From positions 310,001-374,000 of the forward strand of contig NZ_CP060201.1 of NCBI RefSeq assembly GCF_013407925.2: 64,000 nt of DNA, in the 5' to 3' direction. How positions within the stretch are numbered: position 1 is the first letter of the stretch; each line of letters opens with the position of its first letter. Below the pieces are notes generated by a model, which did not search any database, was not told the DNA's origin, and worked only from the letters and a program-made list of their open reading frames with translations. Positions 40,021-48,429 of this stretch are shown one piece after another. Position numbers and translations under genes: made by a program. The stretch comes from Pseudomonas protegens. Its GTDB lineage: Bacteria > Pseudomonadota > Gammaproteobacteria > Pseudomonadales > Pseudomonadaceae.

Positions 40021-40458
40021 TCAGCTCTGCGCCCAGTAGTGGGCAATACGTGCCAAATGCTCCTCGGTGACCGGCAATTGCCGATCCAGAGGAATCACTG
40101 CGGCGGGCTCTGGCCACAACAACAAGAGAGAACGCGCCTCTTTGTCGAGCAGTGCCTGCGCCAACAGGTCGATGGCGACCTCAGGTTCGTACCGGGTCGG
40201 CAGCCACAGCGCGGGAGCCTGCTCATGACTGGCGGCATACTGGACGCCTTCGACCCAGGGCAAGTCGGATTCAGCCCCCAGCACCACCAGCACCCGAGCA
40301 TTGGCGGTGGCCTGCAAGCGCCCGGCCTGCGCGCCAGGCAACTGCTGCAAGCGCTGATGCAAACGCCGGGCGACCGCATCCCAGGCGACCGCCGCCCGCG
40401 GCGGCTGCGCCACGGCTCGTTCGCGCCAGGCCCAGGTCAACGCAGGTACGCCACTCAT
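40021..40458 (-). CDS. bpX5-like small component of the ternary system
   Basis: A 145-residue protein (MSGVPALTWAWRERAVAQ, a helical LHQRLQQLPGAQAGRLQA, then strands ARVLVVLGAESDLPWVEGVQ and SLLLLWPEPAAVIPLDRQL). Length and position between MoxR and the vWA-like gene fit the small bpX5 component of MoxR-vWA-beta-propeller systems. It lacks a signal peptide and membrane segment. Its ATG overlaps the MoxR stop (ATGA) and its stop is one base from the next ATG, so all three are translationally coupled. I have no direct evidence for a function. Confidence 0.58.
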   Translation of the reverse strand: MSGVPALTWAWRERAVAQPPRAAVAWDAVARRLHQRLQQLPGAQAGRLQATANARVLVVLGAESDLPWVEGVQYAASHEQAPALWLPTRYEPEVAIDLLAQALLDKEARSLLLLWPEPAAVIPLDRQLPVTEEHLARIAHYWAQS

Positions 40459-41573
40459 GGCAGCACAGCCAGCAGGCCCACTAGCTGTGCACGCACGATT
40501 TGCAGCGAATCCGGAAGGTTCTGTGGGTCGAAGTTGGCATCGATCTCGCGCAGCATGCTCTCTACGGACGGGCCATCGAGTTCCGGGCGCTGCAACAGTT
40601 CCCGGGCGTTTTCCAGCAAGCGGTGGAGCCGGGACAGCGGTTGCAGAGTGGCCTCCTCGACCGCGCCGAACAGATGGCTGTTGCCTGACTTCGCCAGCAG
40701 CTCACGCAATACCTCGCGCCCCCGCAGTTGGCTGTCCTGAGTGGGCAGTGCATAAATCAGTGGCCACAGATCCGCCTCTGTGGCCTGCTCCCTGCCGCAC
40801 AACAGGGTGGCAGCAGCGATCAGCCGCTGGGACTTGACGATGCGTCGATCGGAAAGGGTGATTCCCGCCTCGCGCAAGCACCTGATCGCATGGGCCAACA
40901 CGGGCCGCACGCCCTCCAGATCGACATCCTTCAAAGCGCGATTGAGGCCCTCGAGCTGACTCAAGTCGAGCATCTGCGCCACCGCCTGGCGCTCCACCTG
41001 CCAGCCACCGCTGAGCAGGGCTTCGAGTTGATTGTCTGGCACCGCATCGACAAACAGATGCAGCAGGAATCGATCCCCGAATGCAGCCAGGGCCGGATCT
41101 TCCGGCAAAGCGTTGGCGGCGCCGACACACACCCGCAAAGGGCATTGGATCTGAGTGTGGCCACGTCTGAAGCGACGCTCGTTGAGCACCCCGAGCAAGG
41201 TATTGAGGATGGCCGTGGAGCCTAGAAAGACCTCATCGAGAAAGACGATATCGGCTTCTGGAAGCATGCCGCTGACATCGGTTTCCACTGTTCCTTCGCG
41301 CAGTTTCTTCAGGTCGACCGTACCAAACAGCTCCGAAGGCTCGGTAAAACGCCCTAGCAGGTATTCGAAGTAGCGCCCGCCCATGGACTGGGCCACGCGA
41401 CGCACCACCGCACTTTTTGCGGTACCCGGTGGCCCGATCACCAGCAAGTGTTCTTGAGCCACAGCAGCCAGGACAATCAGTTCCGCCAATTGCTCGCGAC
41501 CGACCAACCCCTGGGTAGCAACGCGAACCACACTACGGATCTGTGCAGCGGCACTTTGCAATGAGGTGGTCAT
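40455..41573 (-). CDS. MoxR-family AAA+ ATPase
   Basis: A 372-residue MoxR ATPase. Walker A GPPGTAKS (47-54), Walker B IVFLDEVF (109-116), sensor 1 in VGAANALPEDP (around 150-160) and an Arg-finger candidate in FGDRFLLHLF (R168). ELFGTVDLKKLREGT with a beta-hairpin insert is typical of the MoxR clade. The C-terminal lid (about 190-300) contains ITLSDRRIVKSQRLIAAA. MoxR proteins act as chaperones that load or remodel vWA-domain partners, here the protein at 38202-40019. ATG 41573 has AGGGA upstream. It heads the four-gene operon. Confidence 0.88.
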   Translation of the reverse strand: MTTSLQSAAAQIRSVVRVATQGLVGREQLAELIVLAAVAQEHLLVIGPPGTAKSAVVRRVAQSMGGRYFEYLLGRFTEPSELFGTVDLKKLREGTVETDVSGMLPEADIVFLDEVFLGSTAILNTLLGVLNERRFRRGHTQIQCPLRVCVGAANALPEDPALAAFGDRFLLHLFVDAVPDNQLEALLSGGWQVERQAVAQMLDLSQLEGLNRALKDVDLEGVRPVLAHAIRCLREAGITLSDRRIVKSQRLIAAATLLCGREQATEADLWPLIYALPTQDSQLRGREVLRELLAKSGNSHLFGAVEEATLQPLSRLHRLLENARELLQRPELDGPSVESMLREIDANFDPQNLPDSLQIVRAQLVGLLAVLP

Positions 41574-41748
41574 CTTCGTCATCCCTGAATAAAAGCTGAG
41601 GATTCTGCCTGAGTCCCTTGATCGAGCAAAGACTCGCAGCGGCAGTCGGGTCCTTAACACTCTTTGACAGTTTCCCGACAAAGCTGCCAAAGACTGCCCA
41701 AGCCCCCTTGCCTAGCATCCGCCCATCGAATGTCCGGTCGGTTGCTGT

Positions 41749-43572
41749 ATGTCTTCCAAACTTCTTCACCTGCCTCTGCTTGGCGTGCTCCTGGGCAGCC
41801 TGGGCTGCCATGGCCAGCCCCCCGCGCCGCCGACCATCGGTCGCGGCGACTACGCCAGCATCATCGGTTACCTCAAGCAGTACATCCCCCGGGAAATGGC
41901 CGAGCATCGGGTGCCGGGGCTGTCCATCGCCCTGGTGGACGGCCAGGAGCTGATCTGGGCCCGGGGTTTCGGTTTTGCCGACCAGGCCCGCGGCCTGCAG
42001 GTGACCGAGAACACCGCGTTTCGGGCCGGGGCCCTGTCGCAGTTGCTGACCGCCACCGCCGTCATGCAACTGGTGGAACAGGGACGCCTGCAACTGGACG
42101 CGCCCCTGCAAGACAGCCTGCGGGAATTCTACGTCCGCTCGCGCTTTCACCAGGACCAGAACGCCGCCGACCAGGCGGTGACCCTGCGCCGTCTGCTCAG
42201 CCACCAGGCCGGCCTGCCCACCGACTATCTGCGCGACCGTTACACCCGCCAGCCCCTGGGCGAGCTGCCGGGCAAGGTCAGCGGGGTCTGGCTGAACCAT
42301 TGCCCCGGCACCCAGACCGCCTACTCCAACCTGGGCTACGCCCTGCTGGGCGCGGCGATCGAGCGCAGCAGCGGCCTGGACTTCGAGCGCCAGTTGCAGA
42401 AAAGCCTGCTGCGCCCGCTGGGCATGAGCCAATCGAGTTTCCTCGGCACCCGCCTGGCCCAGCCCTACCGCGCCCGGGGCTATGCCGACGGGGTCGGCAG
42501 CGCCGACGAACCGCTGCGCGACCTGTCCGCCACCGGCCTGTGGAGCAGCCCGCGGGACCTGAGCCGCTTTGTGCGGATGCTGTTCGCCCAGGGCTACTAC
42601 AAGGACCGCCAGGTGCTGTCCCCGGCCTCGATCAAGGAAATGGGCCGGGCGCAAAACACCGGCAACCCACTGGATTTCGATTGTCAGGTGGGCCTGGGCT
42701 GGTACCTCTCGCCCTGTGGCGAGGAATGGGTCCGTCCGGGGATCCGTACCTGGCAGCACAGCGCTGTGGGCAGTGACTTCCAGGCCCGGGTCAGTGTGCT
42801 GCCGGAGCAGCAGCTGGCGGTGATCGTGATGAGCAATTCAGGCTCCGGCGAGGCCGTGGCCAAGCCGCTGGTGCCCAAGGTGCTGCGCATGCTGCTGCAG
42901 GCCCACGGTGCCCCCGCGAGGCAAAAGCGCGACAGCGCCCAGCCCCAGGAACGGGTCGGCGGGCGGCGTCGGGTTCCGGAAGCCGCCGACCGCCAGCACC
43001 TGGCGGGTTTCTATGCCACCACCTGGGGCGTATTGCGCATTCGCGATCAGGACCAGCGCCTGTTCGGCGAACTGGCCGGCAAGCGTTTCGAACTGCTGCG
43101 CGACGAACAAGGCTGGCTGCGGGCGCAGAAGAAATTCCTCGGCCTGTGGCAGCAGGACCTGGGTGACCTCGGACGGGTGCAGTTGGACCTGATGAACGTC
43201 CAGGGGCGTCGGGTGTTCACCGCCCGGCGCCACGGCCAGCTGCTGGCCATGGGCGAGCGCGTCGATCCGCTGCCCCTGCCCGACAACTGGCTGACCACGG
43301 TGGGCACTTACCAGGCCCTCAACGAGGACTCGGCCAACGCTGCCGTCAGCGACATCAGCATCACCCTGGAAGACGGTTTCCTGATGATCCGCAGCCTGCA
43401 ACAGGGCCACGCACCCACCGATTACATCCTGGCCCCGATCGACAACGCCCACGCCGTGATTGCCGGCCAGGGGCCGGGCCTGGGCGATACGGTGCGCCGC
43501 CAGATCAATGGCATCAGCGTCCTGGGCTACTCATTCAAACGTACCTACACCCGCCACTACCTGAGGTTCTAA
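41749..43572 (+). CDS. Beta-lactamase-fold (serine hydrolase family) protein lacking the SxxK motif
   Basis: A 607-residue exported protein with a hydrophobic signal ending in GSLGC, possibly a lipoprotein (Cys20). Residues about 35-390 match class C beta-lactamase-like hydrolases: VPGLSIALVDGQELIWARGF, LTATAVMQLVEQGRLQLDAP, LLSHQAGLPTDYL and the YSN motif at 192-194 (AYSNLGYALLGAAIE). The SxxK site that should follow FRxG reads ALSQ (95-98): nucleophile Ser to Ala and general base Lys to Gln. It is therefore probably a catalytically dead relative. A C-terminal lipocalin-like region of about 170 residues follows. The MipA-type gene starts six bases after it. Confidence 0.85.
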   Translation: MSSKLLHLPLLGVLLGSLGCHGQPPAPPTIGRGDYASIIGYLKQYIPREMAEHRVPGLSIALVDGQELIWARGFGFADQARGLQVTENTAFRAGALSQLLTATAVMQLVEQGRLQLDAPLQDSLREFYVRSRFHQDQNAADQAVTLRRLLSHQAGLPTDYLRDRYTRQPLGELPGKVSGVWLNHCPGTQTAYSNLGYALLGAAIERSSGLDFERQLQKSLLRPLGMSQSSFLGTRLAQPYRARGYADGVGSADEPLRDLSATGLWSSPRDLSRFVRMLFAQGYYKDRQVLSPASIKEMGRAQNTGNPLDFDCQVGLGWYLSPCGEEWVRPGIRTWQHSAVGSDFQARVSVLPEQQLAVIVMSNSGSGEAVAKPLVPKVLRMLLQAHGAPARQKRDSAQPQERVGGRRRVPEAADRQHLAGFYATTWGVLRIRDQDQRLFGELAGKRFELLRDEQGWLRAQKKFLGLWQQDLGDLGRVQLDLMNVQGRRVFTARRHGQLLAMGERVDPLPLPDNWLTTVGTYQALNEDSANAAVSDISITLEDGFLMIRSLQQGHAPTDYILAPIDNAHAVIAGQGPGLGDTVRRQINGISVLGYSFKRTYTRHYLRF

Positions 43573-43578
43573 AGCCGT

Positions 43579-44379
43579 ATGAAAACCCTGAAACGCACCT
43601 CCACCGTCACCCTCCTGGCCAGCGCCCTGGGCTTGCTCGGGGCGTCCCCGGCCTTGCACGCCGAGGACTGGAAGTTCAGCGTGCGCGGCGGTGCTGCCAG
43701 CGTGCCGCGCTACAGCGGCAGTGACGAACGCACCGTGACACCGATTCTCGGCGGCGAGATCGTCAGCCCCTACGGCTTCTTTCTCAATACCGACCAGGGT
43801 CTGGGCTGGGGCAACGAATGGGACGGCCTGTCCTTCAGCACCTGGGTCGGCGCCAGCGACGAGCGACGCGACAAGAACCACCTGGGCCAGGGCTCCAAGC
43901 GCCTCAAGGGCATGGGTGAAATCAAGTCCCGGGCGCAGTTCGGCGCGCACCTGGGCTACGACCTGGGGCCTTTCGAACTGGGGGCCACCCTGACCCACGC
44001 GCAGAAGAAAAATAACGATCGCGACACCGGCTCGGCCTACAGCCTGCTGCAGCTGAGCATCGCCAGCACCCTGTACGAGGGCCGCCTGGGCAGCCTCGAC
44101 GCCAGCCTCAACAGCCTGTACGGCAACGCCGACTACATGCAGACCTGGTATGGCGTGAGCAACACCCAGGCGGCCAACAGCCGCTTCAGCGCCTACCGAG
44201 CCAAAGGCGGCCTGGTGAGCAGCGGCGGCGACCTGACCTGGAACCTGCCGCTCAACGAGCAGACCAAGCTCTCGACCCAGCTGTCGCTGCAGTACCTGAG
44301 CAAGGAAGCCGGCAACAGCCCGATCGTCGACCGGCGCCTGCAGACGGTGCTGGGCACGCAGATCGAATACAGCTTTTGA
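43579..44379 (+). CDS. MipA/OmpV family outer-membrane protein
   Basis: A 266-residue outer-membrane protein. Signal peptide to about residue 29 (ASPALHAEDW). The mature part shows MipA/OmpV features: FSVRGGAASVPRYSGSDERT, TPILGGEIVSPYG, FGAHLGYDLGPFELGATLTH and a C-terminus ending in TQIEYSF, with the terminal Phe of outer-membrane barrels. MipA scaffolds murein enzymes in E. coli, and MipA homologues sense polymyxins in P. aeruginosa. It is directly behind the dead beta-lactamase-fold gene and next to an RstAB-like two-component pair, which suggests an envelope-stress role. Confidence 0.9.
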   Translation: MKTLKRTSTVTLLASALGLLGASPALHAEDWKFSVRGGAASVPRYSGSDERTVTPILGGEIVSPYGFFLNTDQGLGWGNEWDGLSFSTWVGASDERRDKNHLGQGSKRLKGMGEIKSRAQFGAHLGYDLGPFELGATLTHAQKKNNDRDTGSAYSLLQLSIASTLYEGRLGSLDASLNSLYGNADYMQTWYGVSNTQAANSRFSAYRAKGGLVSSGGDLTWNLPLNEQTKLSTQLSLQYLSKEAGNSPIVDRRLQTVLGTQIEYSF

Positions 44380-44385
44380 GCTTCA

Positions 44386-44437
44386 AGCTGCAAGCGGTGG
44401 CGTTTGGCTTGCCGCTTGCAGCTTGCCGCTTGCAGCT
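44386..44437. repeat. Intergenic palindromic repeat (GCTTGCAGC family)
   Basis: AGCTGCAAGCGG (44386-44397) is the exact reverse complement of CCGCTTGCAGCT, which occurs twice at 44412-44423 and 44426-44437. The repeat separates the convergent MipA-type and sensor-kinase genes and may serve as their shared transcription end. Confidence 0.6.
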
Positions 44438-44441
44438 GCCG

Positions 44442-45731
44442 TCAATCCACATGCGCCCAGGTCATGCGGAACGAGGCGCCGCCCCACTCCGAATCCAGTA
44501 CTTCGACCTTGCCGCCGTGCCATTGCGACACGCGCCGCACCAGCGCCAGGCCCAGGCCGAAACCGCCGGTGCGCCGGTCACGACTGGCATCGAGGCGGGA
44601 AAACGGTTCGAAGATTTTCTCCCGCCCGTCCACCGGCACCCCGGGACCGTCATCGTTGACCCGCACTTCGTAGCCGTGCTCCAGGCGCACCAGGGACACT
44701 TCCACCCGCCGCTCGGCATAGCGGATGGCGTTGCGCAGCAGGTTGATCAGCGCCCGGGCCATGAAGCGCGGCTCGATGCGCACGTGGTCCACCTGGCAGC
44801 AGCGGATCAGCAACTGCACCCCCGCCGCCTCGGCTTCCAGAGCCACGCTGCCGACCACGCTGTCGAGCCAGTTCTGGGCCTGGATGTCTTCGCGACTGAT
44901 GCTGGCCGCGCCGTGTTCCAGGCTGGCGTAGGTCAGCAGCTCGGAAACCATTTCCTCCAGTTCGCCAAGGTCGGCGTACATGTCGGCGATCAGTTCGCGG
45001 TTTTCCTCCGGGTCGGGCTGTTGCTGCAACTGGTCCAGTTCGAAGGACAGCCGGGCAATGGGCGTGCGCAACTCGTGGGACACGGCGTTGGTCAACTCGC
45101 GCTGATTGGCGATCAGGCCTTCGATGCGCGCCGCCATGCGGTTGAAGTGCTGGGCCAGGTCGCGGATGTTCGAACGCCGCGACAGGTGCAGACGGGTGCT
45201 TAGGTCATTGCCGCCAAAGCGTTCGGCGGCCAGGCGCAGGCGCTCCAGGTCGCGCCAGTGCGGACGCACCCAGAAGTACAGGACGATGGCCAGCAGCGCA
45301 CCGAGCAAGGCATAGGCGGCGATGTTGTAGAGCAGGGTCAGCGGCGGGTCTTCCGGCAGCTTGATGCTCAACAGCTGGGAGCCGCCGTCGATGCTGGAGA
45401 TGAATTGGTTGAAATCATCCCGGACCACCAGCTGGTTGGAATCCAGCAGCGCCCGCTCGCGGTCGTTGAGGTCCAGCTCGCCAGCCTGCACCAGCTTGAG
45501 CCCCAGCCCGTAATGGGGCTTGAGCAACTCCAGCTGATGCTGGCGCCCGGCCTCGTCGAAGGGCCGCAGCTGCTTGCTGAGGCTGTAGGCCGGCCCGCGC
45601 ACCGCATCACGGTTGTAGGCCTCGATCAGGTCCACCGCCAGGTAGTTGAGGAAGATGTGTTGCACCGCGGTCATGGCCCCGGCAAAGCCGAGGGCCAGGA
45701 ACAGGTAGAGCCCCAGAAACAGCCGCAGCAT
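44442..45731 (-). CDS. rstB: Sensor histidine kinase, RstB-like
   Basis: A 429-residue kinase. First membrane segment about 3-21, a periplasmic sensor of about 110 residues, second segment about 132-154 (LLYNIAAYALLGALLAIVLY), then HAMP and catalytic core. H-box ELTNAVSHELRTPIARL (H219), N-box INLLRNAIRYAERR, G-boxes DDGPGVP and GFGLGLALVRR. Sensor size and sequence resemble RstB. Its ATG follows the stop of the response-regulator gene directly, so they are coupled. The name rests on family resemblance; the signal in Pseudomonas is not established by the sequence. Confidence 0.82.
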   Translation of the reverse strand: MLRLFLGLYLFLALGFAGAMTAVQHIFLNYLAVDLIEAYNRDAVRGPAYSLSKQLRPFDEAGRQHQLELLKPHYGLGLKLVQAGELDLNDRERALLDSNQLVVRDDFNQFISSIDGGSQLLSIKLPEDPPLTLLYNIAAYALLGALLAIVLYFWVRPHWRDLERLRLAAERFGGNDLSTRLHLSRRSNIRDLAQHFNRMAARIEGLIANQRELTNAVSHELRTPIARLSFELDQLQQQPDPEENRELIADMYADLGELEEMVSELLTYASLEHGAASISREDIQAQNWLDSVVGSVALEAEAAGVQLLIRCCQVDHVRIEPRFMARALINLLRNAIRYAERRVEVSLVRLEHGYEVRVNDDGPGVPVDGREKIFEPFSRLDASRDRRTGGFGLGLALVRRVSQWHGGKVEVLDSEWGGASFRMTWAHVD

Positions 45732-46442
45732 TCAGATCTCCCAGGCGAATGGATTGAACAGGTAGCCCTTGCCCCACACGGTCTTGATGCACACCGGCTC
45801 GCGCGGGTTGTCCTTGAGCTTGCCGCGCAATTTGCTGATGTAGACGTCGACGCTGCGGTTGAGGCCGTCGAACTCGATGCCGCGCATGCGGTTGAGGATG
45901 TCATCTCGGGACAGGGTCTTGCCCGCCGCGCTGGCCAGCAGCCAGAGCAGCTCGAACTCCATGGTGGTCAGTTCGATCGGCTCGCCGGACAGACGCACCT
46001 CGCGACTGCTGCGGTCGATGCTCAGCACGCCGAACTCCAGGGCACCGCGCGAGGCGCTGGACTCCGGCACCTGGCGCCGTTGCAGGGCCCGCAGGCGCGC
46101 CAGCAGCACCGCCGGCTTGATGGGTTTGATCACGTAATCGTCGGCGCCGGATTCCAGGCCGAGGATGTGGTCCAGATCGTCTTCCTTGGCGGTGAGGATG
46201 ACGATCGGGGTGTCGGCCACGGCGCGGATTTCCCGGCACACGTGCAGGCCGCTCTGACCCGGCAACATCAGGTCGAGCACCACCAGTTTCGGTTTGAATT
46301 CGAGAAACGCCGCCAGGGCCACATCGCCCCGGTGCACCGTCAGCACTTCAAAGCCGTGCTGGGACAGGAAGTTGGCAATCAGCCCGGCGAGCTTCTCGTC
46401 ATCTTCCACCAGCAGGACCTTGCCAAGACCCAGGTTATCCAT
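45732..46442 (-). CDS. rstA: Response regulator, RstA-like (OmpR family)
   Basis: A 236-residue OmpR-type regulator. Receiver with acidic pair in LVEDDEKLA, phospho-acceptor D57 in VVLDLMLPG and conserved Lys region YVIKPIKPAV, where the usual KPF is KPI as in RstA. Winged helix with ELTTMEFELLWLLASAAGKT, VDVYISKLRGKLKD and VWGKGYLF. ATG 46442 was chosen because the protein then begins MDNLGLGKVLLVEDD at normal length; upstream in-frame codons run into the miaE terminator region. It heads the operon with the kinase. Confidence 0.85.
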   Translation of the reverse strand: MDNLGLGKVLLVEDDEKLAGLIANFLSQHGFEVLTVHRGDVALAAFLEFKPKLVVLDLMLPGQSGLHVCREIRAVADTPIVILTAKEDDLDHILGLESGADDYVIKPIKPAVLLARLRALQRRQVPESSASRGALEFGVLSIDRSSREVRLSGEPIELTTMEFELLWLLASAAGKTLSRDDILNRMRGIEFDGLNRSVDVYISKLRGKLKDNPREPVCIKTVWGKGYLFNPFAWEI

Positions 46443-46499
46443 ACCTATCCGTTCGCGAACACACAGTTTTGAGTGCGCGCAGTATAGAGGGGCCAAGGT

Positions 46500-46542
46500 T
46501 AAAAAAAGGCTAAGGTCGCGACAAAACCGGCGTGTTGTCGCG
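46500..46542 (-). terminator. Intrinsic terminator after miaE (on the - strand)
   Basis: CGCGACAA (46517-46524) and TTGTCGCG (46535-46542) pair perfectly, and on the - strand a run of seven T follows about 10 bases after the stem. An alternative stem AAAACCG/CGGTTTT overlaps it. The hairpin also lies in the promoter zone of the rstA-like gene. Confidence 0.6.
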
Positions 46543-46613
46543 GTTTTGCGCAAAGTTTCATTCTTTTAAGAGTTTTTAACAATTTGCCCCTGCTTTTACA
46601 CAAGGGCAGCGCC

Positions 46614-47219
46614 TCACCAGGCCGGCACGCCGCTGTGGAAGCGGAACTCCGGGTCCGGGGACTCGATCAGTGCCTGCTCGGCGACCCGCACCTTGTCGAT
46701 CACCTGGGCGATGTCCCGGGCGTCGCCATATTGATAGGCCAGCTTGAGGTAGCCCTGGTAGTGCCGGGCCTCGCTTTTGAGCAGGCCGAAGTAGAACTTG
46801 CCCAGCTCTTCGTCCAGGTGCGGCACCAGGGCTTCGAAGCGCTCGCAACTGCGGGCTTCGATAAAGGCGCCGACCACCAGGGTGTCCACCAGCTTCACCG
46901 GCTCGTGACTGCGCACCACCTTGCGCAGGCCCGAGGCATAGCGCCCGGCGTGCAATTGGCGCAGCTCGACCTTGCGTCGTTTCATCAGGCGCATGACCTG
47001 TTCGTGGTGCACCAGCTCTTCCCGGGCCAGGCGCGACATCATGTTGATCAGGTCGACATGGGAGTGGTACTTGGCAATCAGGCTCAGGGCGGTGCTGGCG
47101 GCCTTGAACTCGCAGTTCTTGTGGTCGATCAGCAGGGTTTCCTGGTCGGCCAGGGCCGCCTGGACCCAGGCGTCGGGGGTCCGGCAGCCGAGGAAGTCGG
47201 GAATTTCAGGAAAGTTCAT
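46614..47219 (-). CDS. miaE: tRNA-(ms2io6A37) hydroxylase MiaE
   Basis: A 201-residue non-heme diiron monooxygenase that hydroxylates the isopentenyl group of ms2i6A at tRNA position 37. The ferritin-like four-helix core shows the metal-binding Glu/His pattern: DHKNCEFKAASTALSLIAKY (first Glu), EELVHHEQVMRLM (E-x-x-H), EARSCERFEALVPHLDEELG and SEARHYQGYLKLA. The length is typical for Pseudomonas. ATG 47219 (MNFPEIPDFLG) is chosen over a Met six codons earlier because it matches family N-termini. It is divergent from the universal stress gene. Confidence 0.92.
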   Translation of the reverse strand: MNFPEIPDFLGCRTPDAWVQAALADQETLLIDHKNCEFKAASTALSLIAKYHSHVDLINMMSRLAREELVHHEQVMRLMKRRKVELRQLHAGRYASGLRKVVRSHEPVKLVDTLVVGAFIEARSCERFEALVPHLDEELGKFYFGLLKSEARHYQGYLKLAYQYGDARDIAQVIDKVRVAEQALIESPDPEFRFHSGVPAW

Positions 47220-47359
47220 CGGTGCATTTCCGAGCAATCCGCCACGGCAATGGCGGCAGTATCAGTGATCGATAACATGAGACTCACGAGACAATTAAGG
47301 CTTCACAGCGAAAGGCTGGCGATTATACCGGCCACGCCGCAGACCACCAGCGGCCGCGA

Positions 47360-47402
47360 TTGATATGCATCAACGTCCGCCCCGGGCGCCAGCAACTATA
47401 GT
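47360..47402 (+). promoter_or_regulatory. ANR/FNR-type promoter of the universal stress gene
   Basis: TTGATATGCATCAA (47360-47373) is a perfect TTGAT-N4-ATCAA box. TATAGT at 47397-47402 is a good -10. The predicted start near 47409 places the box centre at about -42, the standard class II activator position. The gene's ATG is at 47438. Confidence 0.88.
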
Positions 47403-47437
47403 TGTGCACGCTAGTCCCTTTCCTGGAGATCCCGATC

Positions 47438-48301
47438 ATGCAAAGCATCCGCAGTATCCTGGTGGTCATCGATCCCACGCCGGGCGAAAGTCTCGCCCTC
47501 AAGCGCGCCAAGCTGATTGCCGGGGTCACCCAGGCCCATCTGCACCTGCTGGTCTGCGACAGGAAGCACGAGCATTCGGCGCTGCTCAGCGTGCTCAAGA
47601 GCAGCCTGACCAGCGAAGGCTACAGCGTCACCACCGAGCAGGCGTGGAACGAGAGCCTGCATGAAACCATCATCGACGTGCAGCAGGCCGAAGGCTGCGG
47701 CCTGGTGATCAAGCAGCACGCCCATGAAAACCCGCTGAAGAAGGTCCTGCTGACCCCGGCGGACTGGAAGCTGCTGCGCTACTGCCCGACCCCGGTGCTG
47801 CTGGTCAAGACCGCCACGCCCTGGGCCGGCGGCGTGGTCATGGCGGCCATCGACGTCGGCAACATGGACGGCGAGCACCGCACCCTGCATGCCAGCATCG
47901 TCGACCATGGCTTCGACATCGCCAGCCTGGCCAAGGCCCAACTGCACGTGATCAGCGCCCACCCGTCACCGATGCTCTCGGCCGCCGATCCGGTGTTCCA
48001 ATTGAAGGAAACCATCGAGCAGCGCTATCGCGAAGCGTGCAAGGCGTTCCAGGCCGAGTTCGAGATCGACGACGCCCACCTGCATATCGAGGAAGGTCCG
48101 GCGGATGTGCTGATTCCCCACATGGCCCACAAACTGGGGGCCGTGCTGACCATCATCGGCACCGTGGCCCGCACCGGGCTGTCGGGGGCCTTGATCGGCA
48201 ACACCGCCGAGGTGGTGCTCGACTCCCTGGACAGCGACGTGCTGGTGCTCAAGCCGGCGGACATCATGGACCACCTGGAAGAACTGGCGGCCAAGGCCTG
48301 A
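47438..48301 (+). CDS. Universal stress protein (tandem Usp domains)
   Basis: A 287-residue protein with two Usp domains, about 1-130 and 140-280. The second carries the ATP-binding pattern as GTVARTGLSGALIGNTAEVV with the preceding IPHMAHKLGAVLTIIG. Usp proteins of this tandem type (PA3309 and PA1789-like) support survival without oxygen in Pseudomonas. The perfect ANR box and -10 upstream show the same logic here. ATG 47438 has GGAGAT eight bases upstream; a longer frame from 47402 would start within the promoter. Confidence 0.92.
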   Translation: MQSIRSILVVIDPTPGESLALKRAKLIAGVTQAHLHLLVCDRKHEHSALLSVLKSSLTSEGYSVTTEQAWNESLHETIIDVQQAEGCGLVIKQHAHENPLKKVLLTPADWKLLRYCPTPVLLVKTATPWAGGVVMAAIDVGNMDGEHRTLHASIVDHGFDIASLAKAQLHVISAHPSPMLSAADPVFQLKETIEQRYREACKAFQAEFEIDDAHLHIEEGPADVLIPHMAHKLGAVLTIIGTVARTGLSGALIGNTAEVVLDSLDSDVLVLKPADIMDHLEELAAKA

Positions 48302-48351
48302 GCCCCTGTTCGGCAACCCCATCGCGCAACCTGCGCCGTCCATGACGGCGC

Positions 48352-48375
48352 TTTCGCTGGCAAGCCAGCTCCTAC
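48352..48375. repeat. REP-like sequence of the GCTGGCAAGCCAGC family
   Basis: TTCGCTGGCAAGCCAGCTCC then TACA, containing the perfect palindrome GCTGGC/GCCAGC. Related copies occur at 58414-58484 and 60590-60673. It separates the convergent usp and DUF1289 genes. Confidence 0.7.
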
Positions 48376-48429
48376 AGCGGTATTTGCGTGGGAACCCTCG
48401 GTGTTGGCGCCGGCTGGCCGGTGAAGCAC

